Shown here in pieces: positions 7,960 to 16,382 of a stretch of 64,000 bases of DNA (within the stretch, counting starts at the first letter, position 1; each line of letters starts with the position of its first letter). A program made the position numbers and the translations under genes. The stretch is taken from assembly GCA_023461435.1 (NCBI GenBank), contig JAEYLC010000010.1, positions 310,001 to 374,000 of the forward strand, in the 5' to 3' direction. This stretch comes from Bacillota bacterium (lineage in GTDB: Bacteria > Bacillota > Clostridia > Christensenellales > SZUA-584). Below the pieces are notes generated by a model. That model made no database searches. It was not told the origin of the DNA and saw nothing but the letters and a program-made list of their open reading frames with translations.

Positions 7960-8553
7960 GTGAATAGATTGCTATATGCATTATATAAGTCAATTTTTGC
8001 TCCGCTTGAAGTAATCAACAGAAATGAAGTGAAAGGCAGGATTCACGCATCCGTTGTTACGGTTTTAGCAACTGCTATTTTCGGATCGGTGATCGCTCCC
8101 ATTATATATTTCTGCGCAAACAAAAGCAGGCATGATATCAGTTTGGATATTGGCGGCATGTTCACTGGGGTATCCGTATCCATTGTTATCTGGATTGCGG
8201 TATGTGTGCTGCTGTGGTTACTATCGAAAGCTTTCAGGAAAGGGCTCGGGTTCGGGCTGATGGCCTCAACATGGGGATTGAGCTATATACCCAACCTGTT
8301 ATGTATTGTATTATACAACCTTCTTTTGAATATACCGGGGATATATAACGGAAGCGGTGTTTTTGCTTTCATTTTCAGTACGCTTTTCATTATACTCCTT
8401 GTTTGGAAAGCAATATATTACTTCATGTTCTTAAGATTTGTGATTGATACGACACTAGGGGAGTTTGTTGCCATCACAGCGATATCCGCGGTCGTGTTTG
8501 CTGCTTTGATCATATTAGGGTCAAAAGTTGGGATACAAGTGCCTATGATATAA
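7960..8553 (+). CDS. Yip1-like multi-spanning membrane protein
   Basis: A 197-residue protein with about five transmembrane segments after a short amphipathic start (LYALYKSIFAPLEVINRNEVKGRI), similar in size and arrangement to bacterial YIP1-domain proteins. It starts with GTG at 7960, three bases after the stop of the previous gene, with AGAGG partly overlapping. Last gene of the ABC-sigma operon. Function unknown; similar proteins often accompany ABC exporters. Confidence 0.7.
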   Translation: MNRLLYALYKSIFAPLEVINRNEVKGRIHASVVTVLATAIFGSVIAPIIYFCANKSRHDISLDIGGMFTGVSVSIVIWIAVCVLLWLLSKAFRKGLGFGLMASTWGLSYIPNLLCIVLYNLLLNIPGIYNGSGVFAFIFSTLFIILLVWKAIYYFMFLRFVIDTTLGEFVAITAISAVVFAALIILGSKVGIQVPMI

Positions 8554-8818
8554 GACAATCGATGGGAATTCGATCCTAACCGGAGAAGCAATAGGGGCGT
8601 CGTAGCGGTGAAAACGGGAAAACGTGATTTTACCCGTTAGAAAGAATAGTTTATAAAGTACGGATTCCGTTCGTAAATTTTATGGAATGAGAGTCCGGAC
8701 ACCGGTAACCCGAATTACCGGAGCGAAATTTGGATTCCGGTAAGAAGAAAGATCATCAACAATAATGCTATGGTTCCAGGCGACCATAACTAAGGAAGCC
8801 TTTTTCTATTATTAAAAG
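8554..8818. other. Non-coding stretch with inverted repeats and a direct repeat
   Basis: No gene is visible here. It contains the right copy of the 20-bp direct repeat (8619-8638), which lies inside the inverted repeat AACGGG...CCCGTT, and a perfect hairpin CCGGTAA/TTACCGG at 8702-8721. The octamer GGATTCCG occurs twice (8662-8669, 8732-8739). It could be the structured end of a decayed element or RNA. Confidence 0.4.
8619..8638 (+). repeat. 20-bp direct repeat, right copy
   Basis: AAAACGTGATTTTACC plus CGTT matches 2812-2831 at 19 of 20 positions. This copy is also part of a stem-loop, so shared secondary structure rather than an attachment site is an alternative explanation. Confidence 0.5.
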
Positions 8819-8857
8819 TAAGGCACTCTGCACCAAAAGAAATGTAGAGTGCCTTAC
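8819..8857 (-). terminator. Stem-loop at the end of a recombinase remnant
   Basis: TAAGGCACTCTGCA (8819-8832) pairs with TGTAGAGTGCCTTA (8844-8857) at 13 of 14 positions. It lies just beyond the 3' end of the minus-strand recombinase remnant at 8872, where that gene's terminator would be expected. Confidence 0.55.
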
Positions 8858-8871
8858 TCATTTTCGCTCTC

Positions 8872-8972
8872 CACATCTACCGCCACGCCTGATTTGAACT
8901 CCACGGGTGAATTTATCCTCACAAGACCTTTTCAATCAGCCGCCGGACAAGCGGCTCGGCGTATTCTGTTAT
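8872..8972 (-). pseudogene. Decayed 3' end of a serine site-specific recombinase
   Basis: On the minus strand the translation reads SITEYAEPLVRRLIEKV, then loses frame, and continues in another frame as PVEFKSGVAVDVE. This is the C-terminal signature of large serine recombinases of Firmicutes mobile elements. The rest of the gene is absent. It is closely similar to the second remnant at 9808-9969. It marks an old insertion or deletion site next to the GNAT gene. Confidence 0.7.
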
Positions 8973-9121
8973 GGAGCGCCATTCCAGTTATTTAAAAATT
9001 ATAAGCAGAAGAATGATAATATGATAAAATATATAAACAACGACGCATGTGGGAACTAACCGTATTGATGTCAAGGGTGGTGAAGCCGGTGATCGTTTTT
9101 TGTATTAAAGGAGGATGATAC

Positions 9122-9766
9122 ATGAACAAAATGATTAAGATCAGAAATGAAGAGGAAACAGATTATGAGAGAGTCGAAGAAATCACAAGGGAAGCTTTTT
9201 GGAATTTATATGTTCCGGGATGCAATGAACACTATTTAGTGCATATAATGCGATCCCACAAGGACTTTCTCCCGGAGTTGGATTTTGTGATTGAAGCTGA
9301 TAATCAGATCATCGGGAATATCATGTATACAAAAGCAAGACTGATTGATGAGTCTGGGGAAGAAAAAGAAATCCTTACCTTCGGCCCGGTTTGCATCGTT
9401 CCTGAGTACCAAAGAATGGGCTACGGGAAAATGCTTATCGAGCATTCTTTTAATATTGCGATTGCGCTTGGCTATGATGTGATTGTGATATTCGGTAACC
9501 CAGGCAATTATGTAAGCCGCGGGTTTAAGAGCTGCAAAAAGTATAATGTCTGTATTGAGAACGGAACGTTTCCATCGGCAATGATGGTTAAGGAACTGAA
9601 GCCGGAAGCTTTGGACGGAAGGAAATGGATTTACCGCGACAGCCCTGTGATGCAGATAGACGAGCAAGAAGCCGAACGCTTCGATGAAAGCTTTGAAAAG
9701 ATGGAGAAGAAAATAAAGCCATGTCAGGAGGAATTTTATATTCACAGCCATTCCATTATACAATGA
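9122..9766 (+). CDS. GNAT family N-acetyltransferase
   Basis: A 214-residue protein. The acetyl-CoA binding motif A reads FGPVCIVPEYQRMGYGKMLI (~residues 87-106), and the domain begins with IRNEEETDYERVEEITREAF. The C-terminal ~60 residues extend beyond the standard GNAT fold. Substrate unknown. AAAGGAGG precedes the ATG by 7 bp. It lies between two recombinase remnants on the opposite strand and is likely cargo left from a mobile element. Confidence 0.85.
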   Translation: MNKMIKIRNEEETDYERVEEITREAFWNLYVPGCNEHYLVHIMRSHKDFLPELDFVIEADNQIIGNIMYTKARLIDESGEEKEILTFGPVCIVPEYQRMGYGKMLIEHSFNIAIALGYDVIVIFGNPGNYVSRGFKSCKKYNVCIENGTFPSAMMVKELKPEALDGRKWIYRDSPVMQIDEQEAERFDESFEKMEKKIKPCQEEFYIHSHSIIQ

Positions 9767-9807
9767 GTTTCCTTTGGTGGTATTAGGATAAGGTACGCCT
9801 GTTCGTT

Positions 9808-9969
9808 TCAGGCGTATTCATAATCCACCGTCACGCCGGACTTGAATTCCACGGTAGATTTATACCCGTAGACTGTGACCTTTTCAATCAGCCGTCGGAC
9901 AAACGGCTGGTCGTATTCTGTGATAGCAGTGTATATGTTCAGCACTGAAAGCATAATTTCAGGTTCGCT
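9808..9969 (-). pseudogene. Truncated 3' end of a serine site-specific recombinase
   Basis: The minus strand encodes about 53 codons ending in a stop at 9808-9810. They include NIYTAITEYDQPFVRRLIEK, then VTVYGYKSTVEFKSGVTVDY, the conserved C-terminus of large serine recombinases. No catalytic or recombinase domain remains, and an in-frame stop lies just upstream. Better preserved than the copy at 8872. The rest of the gap 9767-10159 is AT-rich and holds the promoter at 10044. Confidence 0.75.
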
Positions 9970-10043
9970 TCATTTGGTGTACAAAAGAGATATACACGAC
10001 GTGATATAATATCATATCTTAGCAATATTTAACTGATATTCTG

Positions 10044-10072
10044 TTGAGCAGATTGTTAATATAAGCTATAAT
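10044..10072 (+). promoter_or_regulatory. Sigma-A type promoter for the SDR/sterol reductase-like operon
   Basis: TTGAGC (10044-10049), a 17-bp spacer and TATAAT (10067-10072) lie 88 bp before the SDR start. Confidence 0.65.
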
Positions 10073-10159
10073 AAATATAATTGAAAACAAAGTAAATATG
10101 ATCTTCGTGAATGGAATTTTGGCTCCGGATTAATGCGCAAAGGGTTATGGTAATTTCTT

Positions 10160-10948
10160 ATGAAAACGATGCAATTCAAAGAAAAATACGGGCAGTACGC
10201 GTTGGTCGCCGGAGGCTCCGACGGATTGGGCTTCGCTTTTGCAGAGGTGATTGCGCGGCGGGGATTGGACCTGGTTCTCATTGCGCGTCAGGAAGACCGG
10301 CTCAAAGCGGCGGCGGCGCGGCTTAAAGAAACTTATCAGATCGATGTCATTTCTATTGCGGCTGATATGGCAGATTACGATAATGTAAAAAAATTGATCA
10401 GCACTCTCAAAGTTTCGATCGGTTTGCTTGTTTACAATGCGGCCTTTGCTCCGATCGGCTTGTTCGAAAATACGAGCGAAGAGCATTTGGCTCTTGCCGC
10501 TGCTGTCAATGTAAAAGCACCGCTGTTGCTCACAAAGCTTTTATCCGCGCCGATGATACAGCAAAAACGGGGAGGCATTGTGCTGATGTCATCTCTTGCC
10601 GGGGCGCAAGGCAGCCCGAACCTTGCGGCTTATGCGGCAACAAAATCATTCAATGCCATTTTAGCCGAAGGTCTTTGGAAGGAACTAAAGCCGCACGGAA
10701 TCGATGTCATTGCCTGCTGTGCCGGTGCCATTCTCACGCCCGGCTATCAGCAGGCTGAAAAATCCAAACCCGCGCCCGGAACGCTTAAAGCCAGTCAAGT
10801 TGCCGAACGCACATTGAATGCTTTAGGAAGAGGACCGATCATCATCCCCGGAGCCATCAATAAAATCGGCCGTTTTTTACTGGCCAGGGTTTTGAGCAGA
10901 AAAGCCGCAATTGATATAATGTCGAAAAACACCGGAGGTTTGTCATGA
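10160..10948 (+). CDS. Short-chain dehydrogenase/reductase
   Basis: A 262-residue classical SDR. The dinucleotide-binding glycine motif is GGSDGLGFAFAE (~18-29), followed by an NAA-type motif (VYNAAF), catalytic Ser in LMSSLAG, and the YAATK catalytic Tyr/Lys pair. It oxidises or reduces an alcohol/ketone using NAD(P). Its stop overlaps the start of the next gene (ATGA at 10945-10948), so it is translationally coupled with a sterol reductase-like protein. Together they may reduce a polycyclic or isoprenoid lipid; this is inference. The ribosome site before the ATG is weak, and the ATG nine bases downstream (10169) is an alternative start. Confidence 0.85.
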   Translation: MKTMQFKEKYGQYALVAGGSDGLGFAFAEVIARRGLDLVLIARQEDRLKAAAARLKETYQIDVISIAADMADYDNVKKLISTLKVSIGLLVYNAAFAPIGLFENTSEEHLALAAAVNVKAPLLLTKLLSAPMIQQKRGGIVLMSSLAGAQGSPNLAAYAATKSFNAILAEGLWKELKPHGIDVIACCAGAILTPGYQQAEKSKPAPGTLKASQVAERTLNALGRGPIIIPGAINKIGRFLLARVLSRKAAIDIMSKNTGGLS

Positions 10949-12021
10949 AGTTGTTTTTAGGTTTGATGACCCCATTGGTCGCATACGGAGTAATCACTCT
11001 TTTGCACATTATCATCCCGGTTAAAAGAATTAAGGGATATGTGAAAAATGAAATCACAGGCGAAGTCATGAATTACAGGACCAATGGGAAATTTGTTCTT
11101 TTGATAAGTATTCTCATTTGGTTTCTGCTTGGGTATTTTAATATCGTTCCATACGTCTGGCTGTATGAAACCCGATGGCTGGGTCTTATCGGCGCGGTTG
11201 TGATCGGGTTAGCCTATTCTTTTTACATTGTTCTCAAACATCCGTCTACCGGCAAATCCTTCTTTGCTGATTTTTGGTTTGGCAGAGTCAAAGATGCGCA
11301 GCTGGGGGACGGCCTTGTTGACGCAAAGATGTGGTTTTATTTAATTGGCGCTGTGATGCTTCAATTGAATGTGCTTTCTTTTGCGGCATATCATATCATG
11401 AATGTTCCCAATATTAACTATGGTTTCCTTCTCGGCTGTGCCATGCTCACATGGTTTTGTTTTGATTATCTGATATTCGAAAAAATCCATTTATGGACAT
11501 ACGATTTTATTGCCGAACGCGTGGGATTCAAATTAGGATTCGGCTGTCTTGCGTTTTACCCTTATTTCTATTCAGTCTCCCTTTGGTTTACCGCCCATCT
11601 TTCAAATCCCGGGCATCCCGTTTGGCTGGCAAGCCTCTTTGGCGCGCTCTTTCTCTGCGGCTGGGTGCTGACACGCGGCGCAAATATGCAGAAATATTTC
11701 TTTAAAGTGATGCCTGACAGAAAATTTCTTTGGATAAAACCTGAGGTGCTCAGCGACGGCAACCTCAGCCTGCTTGCGAATGGCTACTGGGGCGCAAGCC
11801 GTCACATCAACTACCTTGGAGAAATTATACAGGCCATAGCTGTCGCCCTTGCCTCCGGTTACCCCGGGATTTGGATGGTGTGGCTGTGCCCGGCTTACTA
11901 CATAGGTCTTATGCTGACGCGCCAAGCCGATGACGACAAAGTTTGCAGGGCGAAATACGGAGAGCTTTGGGTTGAGTACACCAGGAAAGTGAAATACAAG
12001 ATTATTCCTTTTATATATTGA
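10945..12021 (+). CDS. ERG4/ERG24 (sterol C-14/C-24/DHCR7-type) reductase-like membrane protein
   Basis: A 358-residue protein with about eight to ten hydrophobic segments. The C-terminus carries the family signature: NGYWGASRHINYLGE (~279-293), then ADDDKVCRAKYGELWVEYTR (~328-347) and a terminal YKIIPFIY. Upstream, YDFIAERVGFKLGFG and NMQKYFFKVMPD match the middle of sterol reductases. Known: this family reduces sterol double bonds with NADPH in eukaryotes and a few bacteria. Inferred: the bacterial substrate may be a sterol from the environment or host, or another polyprenoid. Overlaps the SDR by 4 bp. The related isoprenylcysteine methyltransferase-like fold is the main alternative. Confidence 0.8.
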   Translation: MKLFLGLMTPLVAYGVITLLHIIIPVKRIKGYVKNEITGEVMNYRTNGKFVLLISILIWFLLGYFNIVPYVWLYETRWLGLIGAVVIGLAYSFYIVLKHPSTGKSFFADFWFGRVKDAQLGDGLVDAKMWFYLIGAVMLQLNVLSFAAYHIMNVPNINYGFLLGCAMLTWFCFDYLIFEKIHLWTYDFIAERVGFKLGFGCLAFYPYFYSVSLWFTAHLSNPGHPVWLASLFGALFLCGWVLTRGANMQKYFFKVMPDRKFLWIKPEVLSDGNLSLLANGYWGASRHINYLGEIIQAIAVALASGYPGIWMVWLCPAYYIGLMLTRQADDDKVCRAKYGELWVEYTRKVKYKIIPFIY

Positions 12022-12109
12022 GTGTGGACGAAAAACACTAAGCTAATTATGTGAAAAACTTTGAAGGCGTAATAATCTCTATGACAACAAAACAAGGAGG
12101 GCAGGTATT

Positions 12110-12352
12110 ATGAGCGAAGAAAAGAAAAGAGAAGAGTATAAGGTTAACGGCGAAGATTTAATGGAAAAAATCAAAGCCATCATCCGGGAAGGCAACGCGA
12201 GAAAAATTACAATTAAGGATAAGGACGATAAGGAAATTCTAAGCTTCCCGCTGACCGTCGGCGTTGTAGGTATCGCATTAGCCCCTATTTTTGCAGCCGT
12301 TGCGACGATCACGGCTCTGGCCACAGAATGTACAATTGTTATTGAACGGTAA
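12110..12352 (+). CDS. DUF4342 domain protein
   Basis: An 80-residue protein: a charged N-terminal half (YKVNGEDLMEKIKAIIREGN) followed by a DKDDKEIL beta-like segment and a hydrophobic stretch (TVGVVGIALAPIFAAVATI) ending in TECTIVIER. This is the usual whole length and order of the DUF4342 family, common in Clostridia. Function unknown; a membrane-associated small protein. AAGGAGG precedes the ATG. It stands alone between the sterol reductase-like gene and the two-component system. Confidence 0.8.
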   Translation: MSEEKKREEYKVNGEDLMEKIKAIIREGNARKITIKDKDDKEILSFPLTVGVVGIALAPIFAAVATITALATECTIVIER

Positions 12353-12563
12353 AAAATATTTTCGTAATTCTATATACAGCCGCACTTGAGATACTGTTGA
12401 TGAAGCTATCTTGGTTTGTTTTGTGCTTTTCAGCAACGTCAAATGTCAATCGTTCGAACATAATTGCGCAACCACCGCCGATCTCATCGCGAATTTCTCC
12501 TTTAATCGTTTTTTAATTATTTATATGGTATATTGAGCGTAAAGAAATCTTCAAGGTGGTTCA

Positions 12564-13238
12564 ATGCGTATTCTTGTTGTTGAAGATGAACGGGATTTGA
12601 ATAATGTCATCGTGAAAAAGCTTACGCTGGACGGGTACAGTGTGGACGCCTGCTATAATGGCTTGGATGCGCTGGAATATATCGAGATGGGCGAATACGA
12701 TGCGGTGATACTCGATACCATGCTGCCAAAGCTAAGCGGCCTTGACGTACTCATACGGCTGCGGGCAAAAAATAACACGACTCCGATTTTATTTTTAACA
12801 GCCAAGGACAGTATCGAGGACAGAGTCAAGGGGCTGGACAGCGGCGCGGATGATTATTTGATGAAGCCCTTTGCTTTCGCGGAGCTTCTGGCGAGGATTC
12901 GTGTGCTGACACGGAAAAAAGCGGGAAACGCCACGAACGTTTTTTCCTTGGCTGATTTGACCGTGAATTGCGATGATCATACTGTTGAAAGATGCGGGAA
13001 AACCATTTCCCTGACATCGAAAGAGTTTTCTGTTTTGGATTATATGATCAGAAATAAAGGAATTGTGCTGCAGCGCGAGCAGATTGAACGGCACATCTGG
13101 AACTTTGACTATGAGGGCGGTTCCAATATCGTTGACGTGTATATTCGCTATCTGCGCAAAAAAATAGACGACGGCTTCGATGTGAAGCTGATTCATACGG
13201 TCAGGGGCACCGGTTATGTCCTGAAGGAGAACACATGA
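12564..13238 (+). CDS. OmpR/PhoB-family response regulator
   Basis: A 224-residue regulator. The receiver domain has acidic residues VVEDERD, phospho-acceptor D51 in VILDTMLP, and Lys in LMKPFAFAE. A winged-helix output domain (~125-222) includes LTSKEFSVLDYMI and the end VRGTGYVLKE. Its last codons overlap the histidine kinase start (ATGA), so the pair is co-translated. Target genes unknown; the downstream beta-lactamase-fold lipoprotein is a candidate. Confidence 0.93.
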   Translation: MRILVVEDERDLNNVIVKKLTLDGYSVDACYNGLDALEYIEMGEYDAVILDTMLPKLSGLDVLIRLRAKNNTTPILFLTAKDSIEDRVKGLDSGADDYLMKPFAFAELLARIRVLTRKKAGNATNVFSLADLTVNCDDHTVERCGKTISLTSKEFSVLDYMIRNKGIVLQREQIERHIWNFDYEGGSNIVDVYIRYLRKKIDDGFDVKLIHTVRGTGYVLKENT

Positions 13239-14596
13239 GGATGCTCTCGATTAAAAGCCGCGTGACGCTCTGGTATACGACGCTGATGACGATATTGGCC
13301 GTGCTCGTGTTCGCTTTCATTTTTTCCGTCAGCGATATGGCAATTGAGGCTTCGATTAAAAATAATTTGAAGGATACGGTGGCAAAAGCTGCGGATGAGA
13401 TTGAGTATGACGACGGGGAATTGGAAATTGATAAAGATATAAAGTTCTATAGCGGCGGCATTTCCATTCTCGTTTATAAGAAAAACGGTGACTTTGTTGA
13501 CGGCCATATGCCGGAAGGCTTTGCTGCCGATGCGGTTTTCGAAAACGAAAAACTCAATACCGTCATGAGCAATAGCGAACAATTTTATGTCTATGATCAA
13601 TTATTGAAATTTGGCGATCATCCTGATATCTGGGTACGCGGGATCGCCGTCTCGTCCGGCGTGGGATCGACGCTCGGTACAATGGTCAATATCGGGTTGG
13701 TTGCGCTCCCGTTTCTTATTATTTTTGCCGCGGCGGGCGGTTACATAATCACCAAAAGGGCGTTTTATCCTGTCACGCAAATTCGGGAAGCGGCAAAGAA
13801 AATCAGCGAAGGCCGTGACCTTTCAAAAAGAATAAACCTTTCAGGCGGAAAAGATGAAATTTATGCGCTGGCGGCCACGTTCGATAGTATGCTCGACCGT
13901 TTGCAGCGTTCATTTGAAGCGGAAAAACAATTCACCGCCGATGCGTCCCACGAGCTTCGAACGCCAATTTCCGTGATTATTTCGCAATGCGAATATGCTT
14001 TGGAGCATATTTGCAAAGATCAGGAAACAAAGAATTCCTTTGAGGTCATAATGCGACAAGCGCAAAAGATATCGGGACTTATCGCACAGCTTTTAATGCT
14101 GGCCAGAGCCGACAAGGGATTTGAAAAATTGGGGCTGGAACAGTTCAATTTGAGCGAGCTTACCGAAATTGTTGCGGATGAACAGCGAGCCGAGGCGCAG
14201 AAAAAACAAATTCAAATTAATACGGCTGTTGAGCCGGGTGTTTATGTCAATGCGGATCAGACGCTGATCATGCGTCTGTTGATCAATCTGTTATCCAACG
14301 CGATTCAGTATGGCAAACCCGGCGGATTCGTCAATGTTGAGCTTTTCAGGCTGCCGGATCAGGCGGTTATCCGCGTTATCGATAATGGGATCGGCATATC
14401 ACAGGAGCATCTGCAGAGAATATGGGATCGGTTTTATCAGGTTGAACCGTCAAGAACAGACGAAAAAAGCCTGGGGCTGGGGCTATCCATTGTCAAATGG
14501 ATTGCGGAAGCGCATAGCGGGAACGTCTCGGTGCAGAGTTTAACGGGCATTGGCAGCACCTTTACCTTTACGCTTCCGTTGTCAGGCAAATTATAA
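13235..14596 (+). CDS. Two-component sensor histidine kinase
   Basis: A 453-residue membrane kinase. TM1 (~12-32) and TM2 (~150-172) enclose an extracellular sensor of about 115 residues. HAMP region follows, then HisKA with FTADASHELRTPISVI (phospho-His) and HATPase motifs NAIQYG, DNGIGIS and LGLGLSIVKWI. Partner of the response regulator it overlaps by 4 bp. The stimulus is unknown. Confidence 0.93.
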   Translation: MRMLSIKSRVTLWYTTLMTILAVLVFAFIFSVSDMAIEASIKNNLKDTVAKAADEIEYDDGELEIDKDIKFYSGGISILVYKKNGDFVDGHMPEGFAADAVFENEKLNTVMSNSEQFYVYDQLLKFGDHPDIWVRGIAVSSGVGSTLGTMVNIGLVALPFLIIFAAAGGYIITKRAFYPVTQIREAAKKISEGRDLSKRINLSGGKDEIYALAATFDSMLDRLQRSFEAEKQFTADASHELRTPISVIISQCEYALEHICKDQETKNSFEVIMRQAQKISGLIAQLLMLARADKGFEKLGLEQFNLSELTEIVADEQRAEAQKKQIQINTAVEPGVYVNADQTLIMRLLINLLSNAIQYGKPGGFVNVELFRLPDQAVIRVIDNGIGISQEHLQRIWDRFYQVEPSRTDEKSLGLGLSIVKWIAEAHSGNVSVQSLTGIGSTFTFTLPLSGKL

Positions 14597-14746
14597 ATTC
14601 CTGATTTAATGCAGCTTTAATGATTGTGAGTTAAAATGGTAACCGATAAAGAAATCCGGCAATCAGATTTTATTGGACTTGTCTGTGAATTGACAGGTTA
14701 ACATGAACAAATTAAGGTTATCATTTTTGTAATAAGAGGGTATGAA

Positions 14747-16024
14747 ATGAAGAACAAGAAATATATAAAGAAAATTATAGCAAGCATACTTCTGCTGATC
14801 TCAGTAATGACGATAGCGGGATGCAATCAAAATAATATGGGGCCTGAGCCAACCGCCGCAGAGGCAAGCTCATCGGGTGCGGTTCGGGAGTCGCCCGCTG
14901 CAGCGAGCCCGGAGACTGCCGCCGGCGTGAACCAGACAACGGCGGCAGCATCGGAAAGCGCACACGCGGCTTCCGTCATGTTCATCAACGTCGGCCGGGC
15001 GGACGCAATTCTTATTCAGATCGACAGTTCGGCTTATTTGATCGATACGGGCGAGAAATCGTCAGTACCGGCACTTTTCCGGGCGCTGGCACTGTGCGGA
15101 GTTAAAAAGCTTGACGCGGTTTTTCTGACGCATACGCACAGCGATCATATCGGGGGAATGGAAGCGCTGACACGGAAATATGAGGTGGGCAAGCTGTATT
15201 CCGCGGAAATTTCCGAAGATAAAAAGGACGGCGAAAACAAGATCGATAAACTTGCGGCGGAGCTTTCGTTAAACCACGAAAAGCTGAAAGCAGGAGACAC
15301 AGTCAGCCTCGTGCCGGATGTCTGTTTTGAGGTGTTAGGCCCGATTAAATATAACGTCGAAGACGATAACAACAATTCGCTGGTTTTAAAGCTGAAGGTA
15401 AACGGGAAAACCCTCCTTTTCACCGGGGATATGGAGTTTGAAGAAGAACAAACATTGCTTAGCGCCGGCACTGAGCTTTCGGCAGATATTCTTAAGGTAG
15501 GCAATCACGGCAATCCTGACGCGACATCCGATCAATTCGCGCAGGCCGTGTCGCCTGAGGTTGCGGTAATCTCAACGGATACCGCCGTGGATGAAGATTC
15601 GGCAAATGTAAGGGTAAAGGCCGCGCTGAAGGACGCGCAGATTTTCGTGACGCAGGACTATGGATGCGGGGTTCTGCTTACAGCGGATATAAACGGAGAA
15701 ATAAACATCTCCAATCCGCAACCTGAAAAGAGCAATGCCAGCATAGAAATATCGGCGATTGATAAAAGCTCTCAAGTCGTGACATTAAAGAATAATGGAA
15801 ACGATACGGATATATCGGGATATTTCATATTCTCGGAAAAAGGCTCGGAGATATTCGTCTTTCCCGAAGGCGCGATGTTCAAAGCCGGAGGTACGCTGAC
15901 AGTGGCATGTACCGGCGGCAACGGCGATTTTATATGGGAAGACAAAAAGGTCTGGAATACAAAAAAGGATGACGCGGGCATATTATATGACGCCTGTGGA
16001 AACGAGATTTCGCGAAAGCCTTAA
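14747..16024 (+). CDS. Lipoprotein with metallo-beta-lactamase (ComEC/Rec2-like) and lamin-tail domains
   Basis: A 425-residue secreted protein. The signal peptide ends in lipobox IAGC (Cys ~26), then an Ala/Ser/Glu-rich linker (to ~75). The MBL domain contains FLTHTHSDHIGGMEAL (HxHxDH) and VGNHGNPDATS. It resembles the C-terminal hydrolase domain of ComEC-type proteins. The C-terminal ~100 residues (IEISAIDKSSQVVTLKNNG, ISGYFIFSE) look like a lamin-tail domain (LTD), a surface-attachment module. Such proteins are thought to be extracellular nucleases or phosphodiesterases; substrate unproven. RBS GAGGGTATGAA precedes the ATG. It follows a two-component system and may be its target. Confidence 0.8.
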   Translation: MKNKKYIKKIIASILLLISVMTIAGCNQNNMGPEPTAAEASSSGAVRESPAAASPETAAGVNQTTAAASESAHAASVMFINVGRADAILIQIDSSAYLIDTGEKSSVPALFRALALCGVKKLDAVFLTHTHSDHIGGMEALTRKYEVGKLYSAEISEDKKDGENKIDKLAAELSLNHEKLKAGDTVSLVPDVCFEVLGPIKYNVEDDNNNSLVLKLKVNGKTLLFTGDMEFEEEQTLLSAGTELSADILKVGNHGNPDATSDQFAQAVSPEVAVISTDTAVDEDSANVRVKAALKDAQIFVTQDYGCGVLLTADINGEINISNPQPEKSNASIEISAIDKSSQVVTLKNNGNDTDISGYFIFSEKGSEIFVFPEGAMFKAGGTLTVACTGGNGDFIWEDKKVWNTKKDDAGILYDACGNEISRKP

Positions 16025-16382
16025 CATTTAAATAGTTATTTCTATGCCAGATAAGCCAAGGGCTCGAAAGTCGGCAGACAAGACGGAGACTTGTTTGACG
16101 TTTTGGGAGAAAAGGTGATTATCAGACCACAACTTCAATTCAATTTCACGTCGAAATCGGACAGATCATCTCAACAAAAGGCTTAAAATGACGGGTATTT
16201 TTTAAATATTCGGTTACCCCATAGATGACGGTACAAAGATAAATTTGCTTTATTAGCCGTTATGCAATATACTCTCCCCATAACCATCCTTTTTCCGACA
16301 TTTTACAATTGACGAAAACCATATAACCTTCCCGTGGCAGAAATGGACTTTTAGGAAGAACCGTAGCGAAAGAGGGTTCTAA
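16025..16382. other. Intergenic stretch without a recognisable gene
   Basis: About 360 bp between the MBL lipoprotein and the hybrid kinase. I see no ORF with coding character, no clear terminator and no consensus promoter; a TTGACG at 16311-16316 lacks a matching -10. Confidence 0.5.

Noticed and set aside
8554..8818. Riboswitch or group II intron end in the structured gap after the Yip1-like gene.
   Set aside because: Hairpins are visible but no known consensus (domain V, riboswitch cores) could be matched.
10111..10326. Small Arg-rich ORF overlapping the SDR start.
   Set aside because: Composition is not protein-like and it overlaps a clear SDR in another frame.
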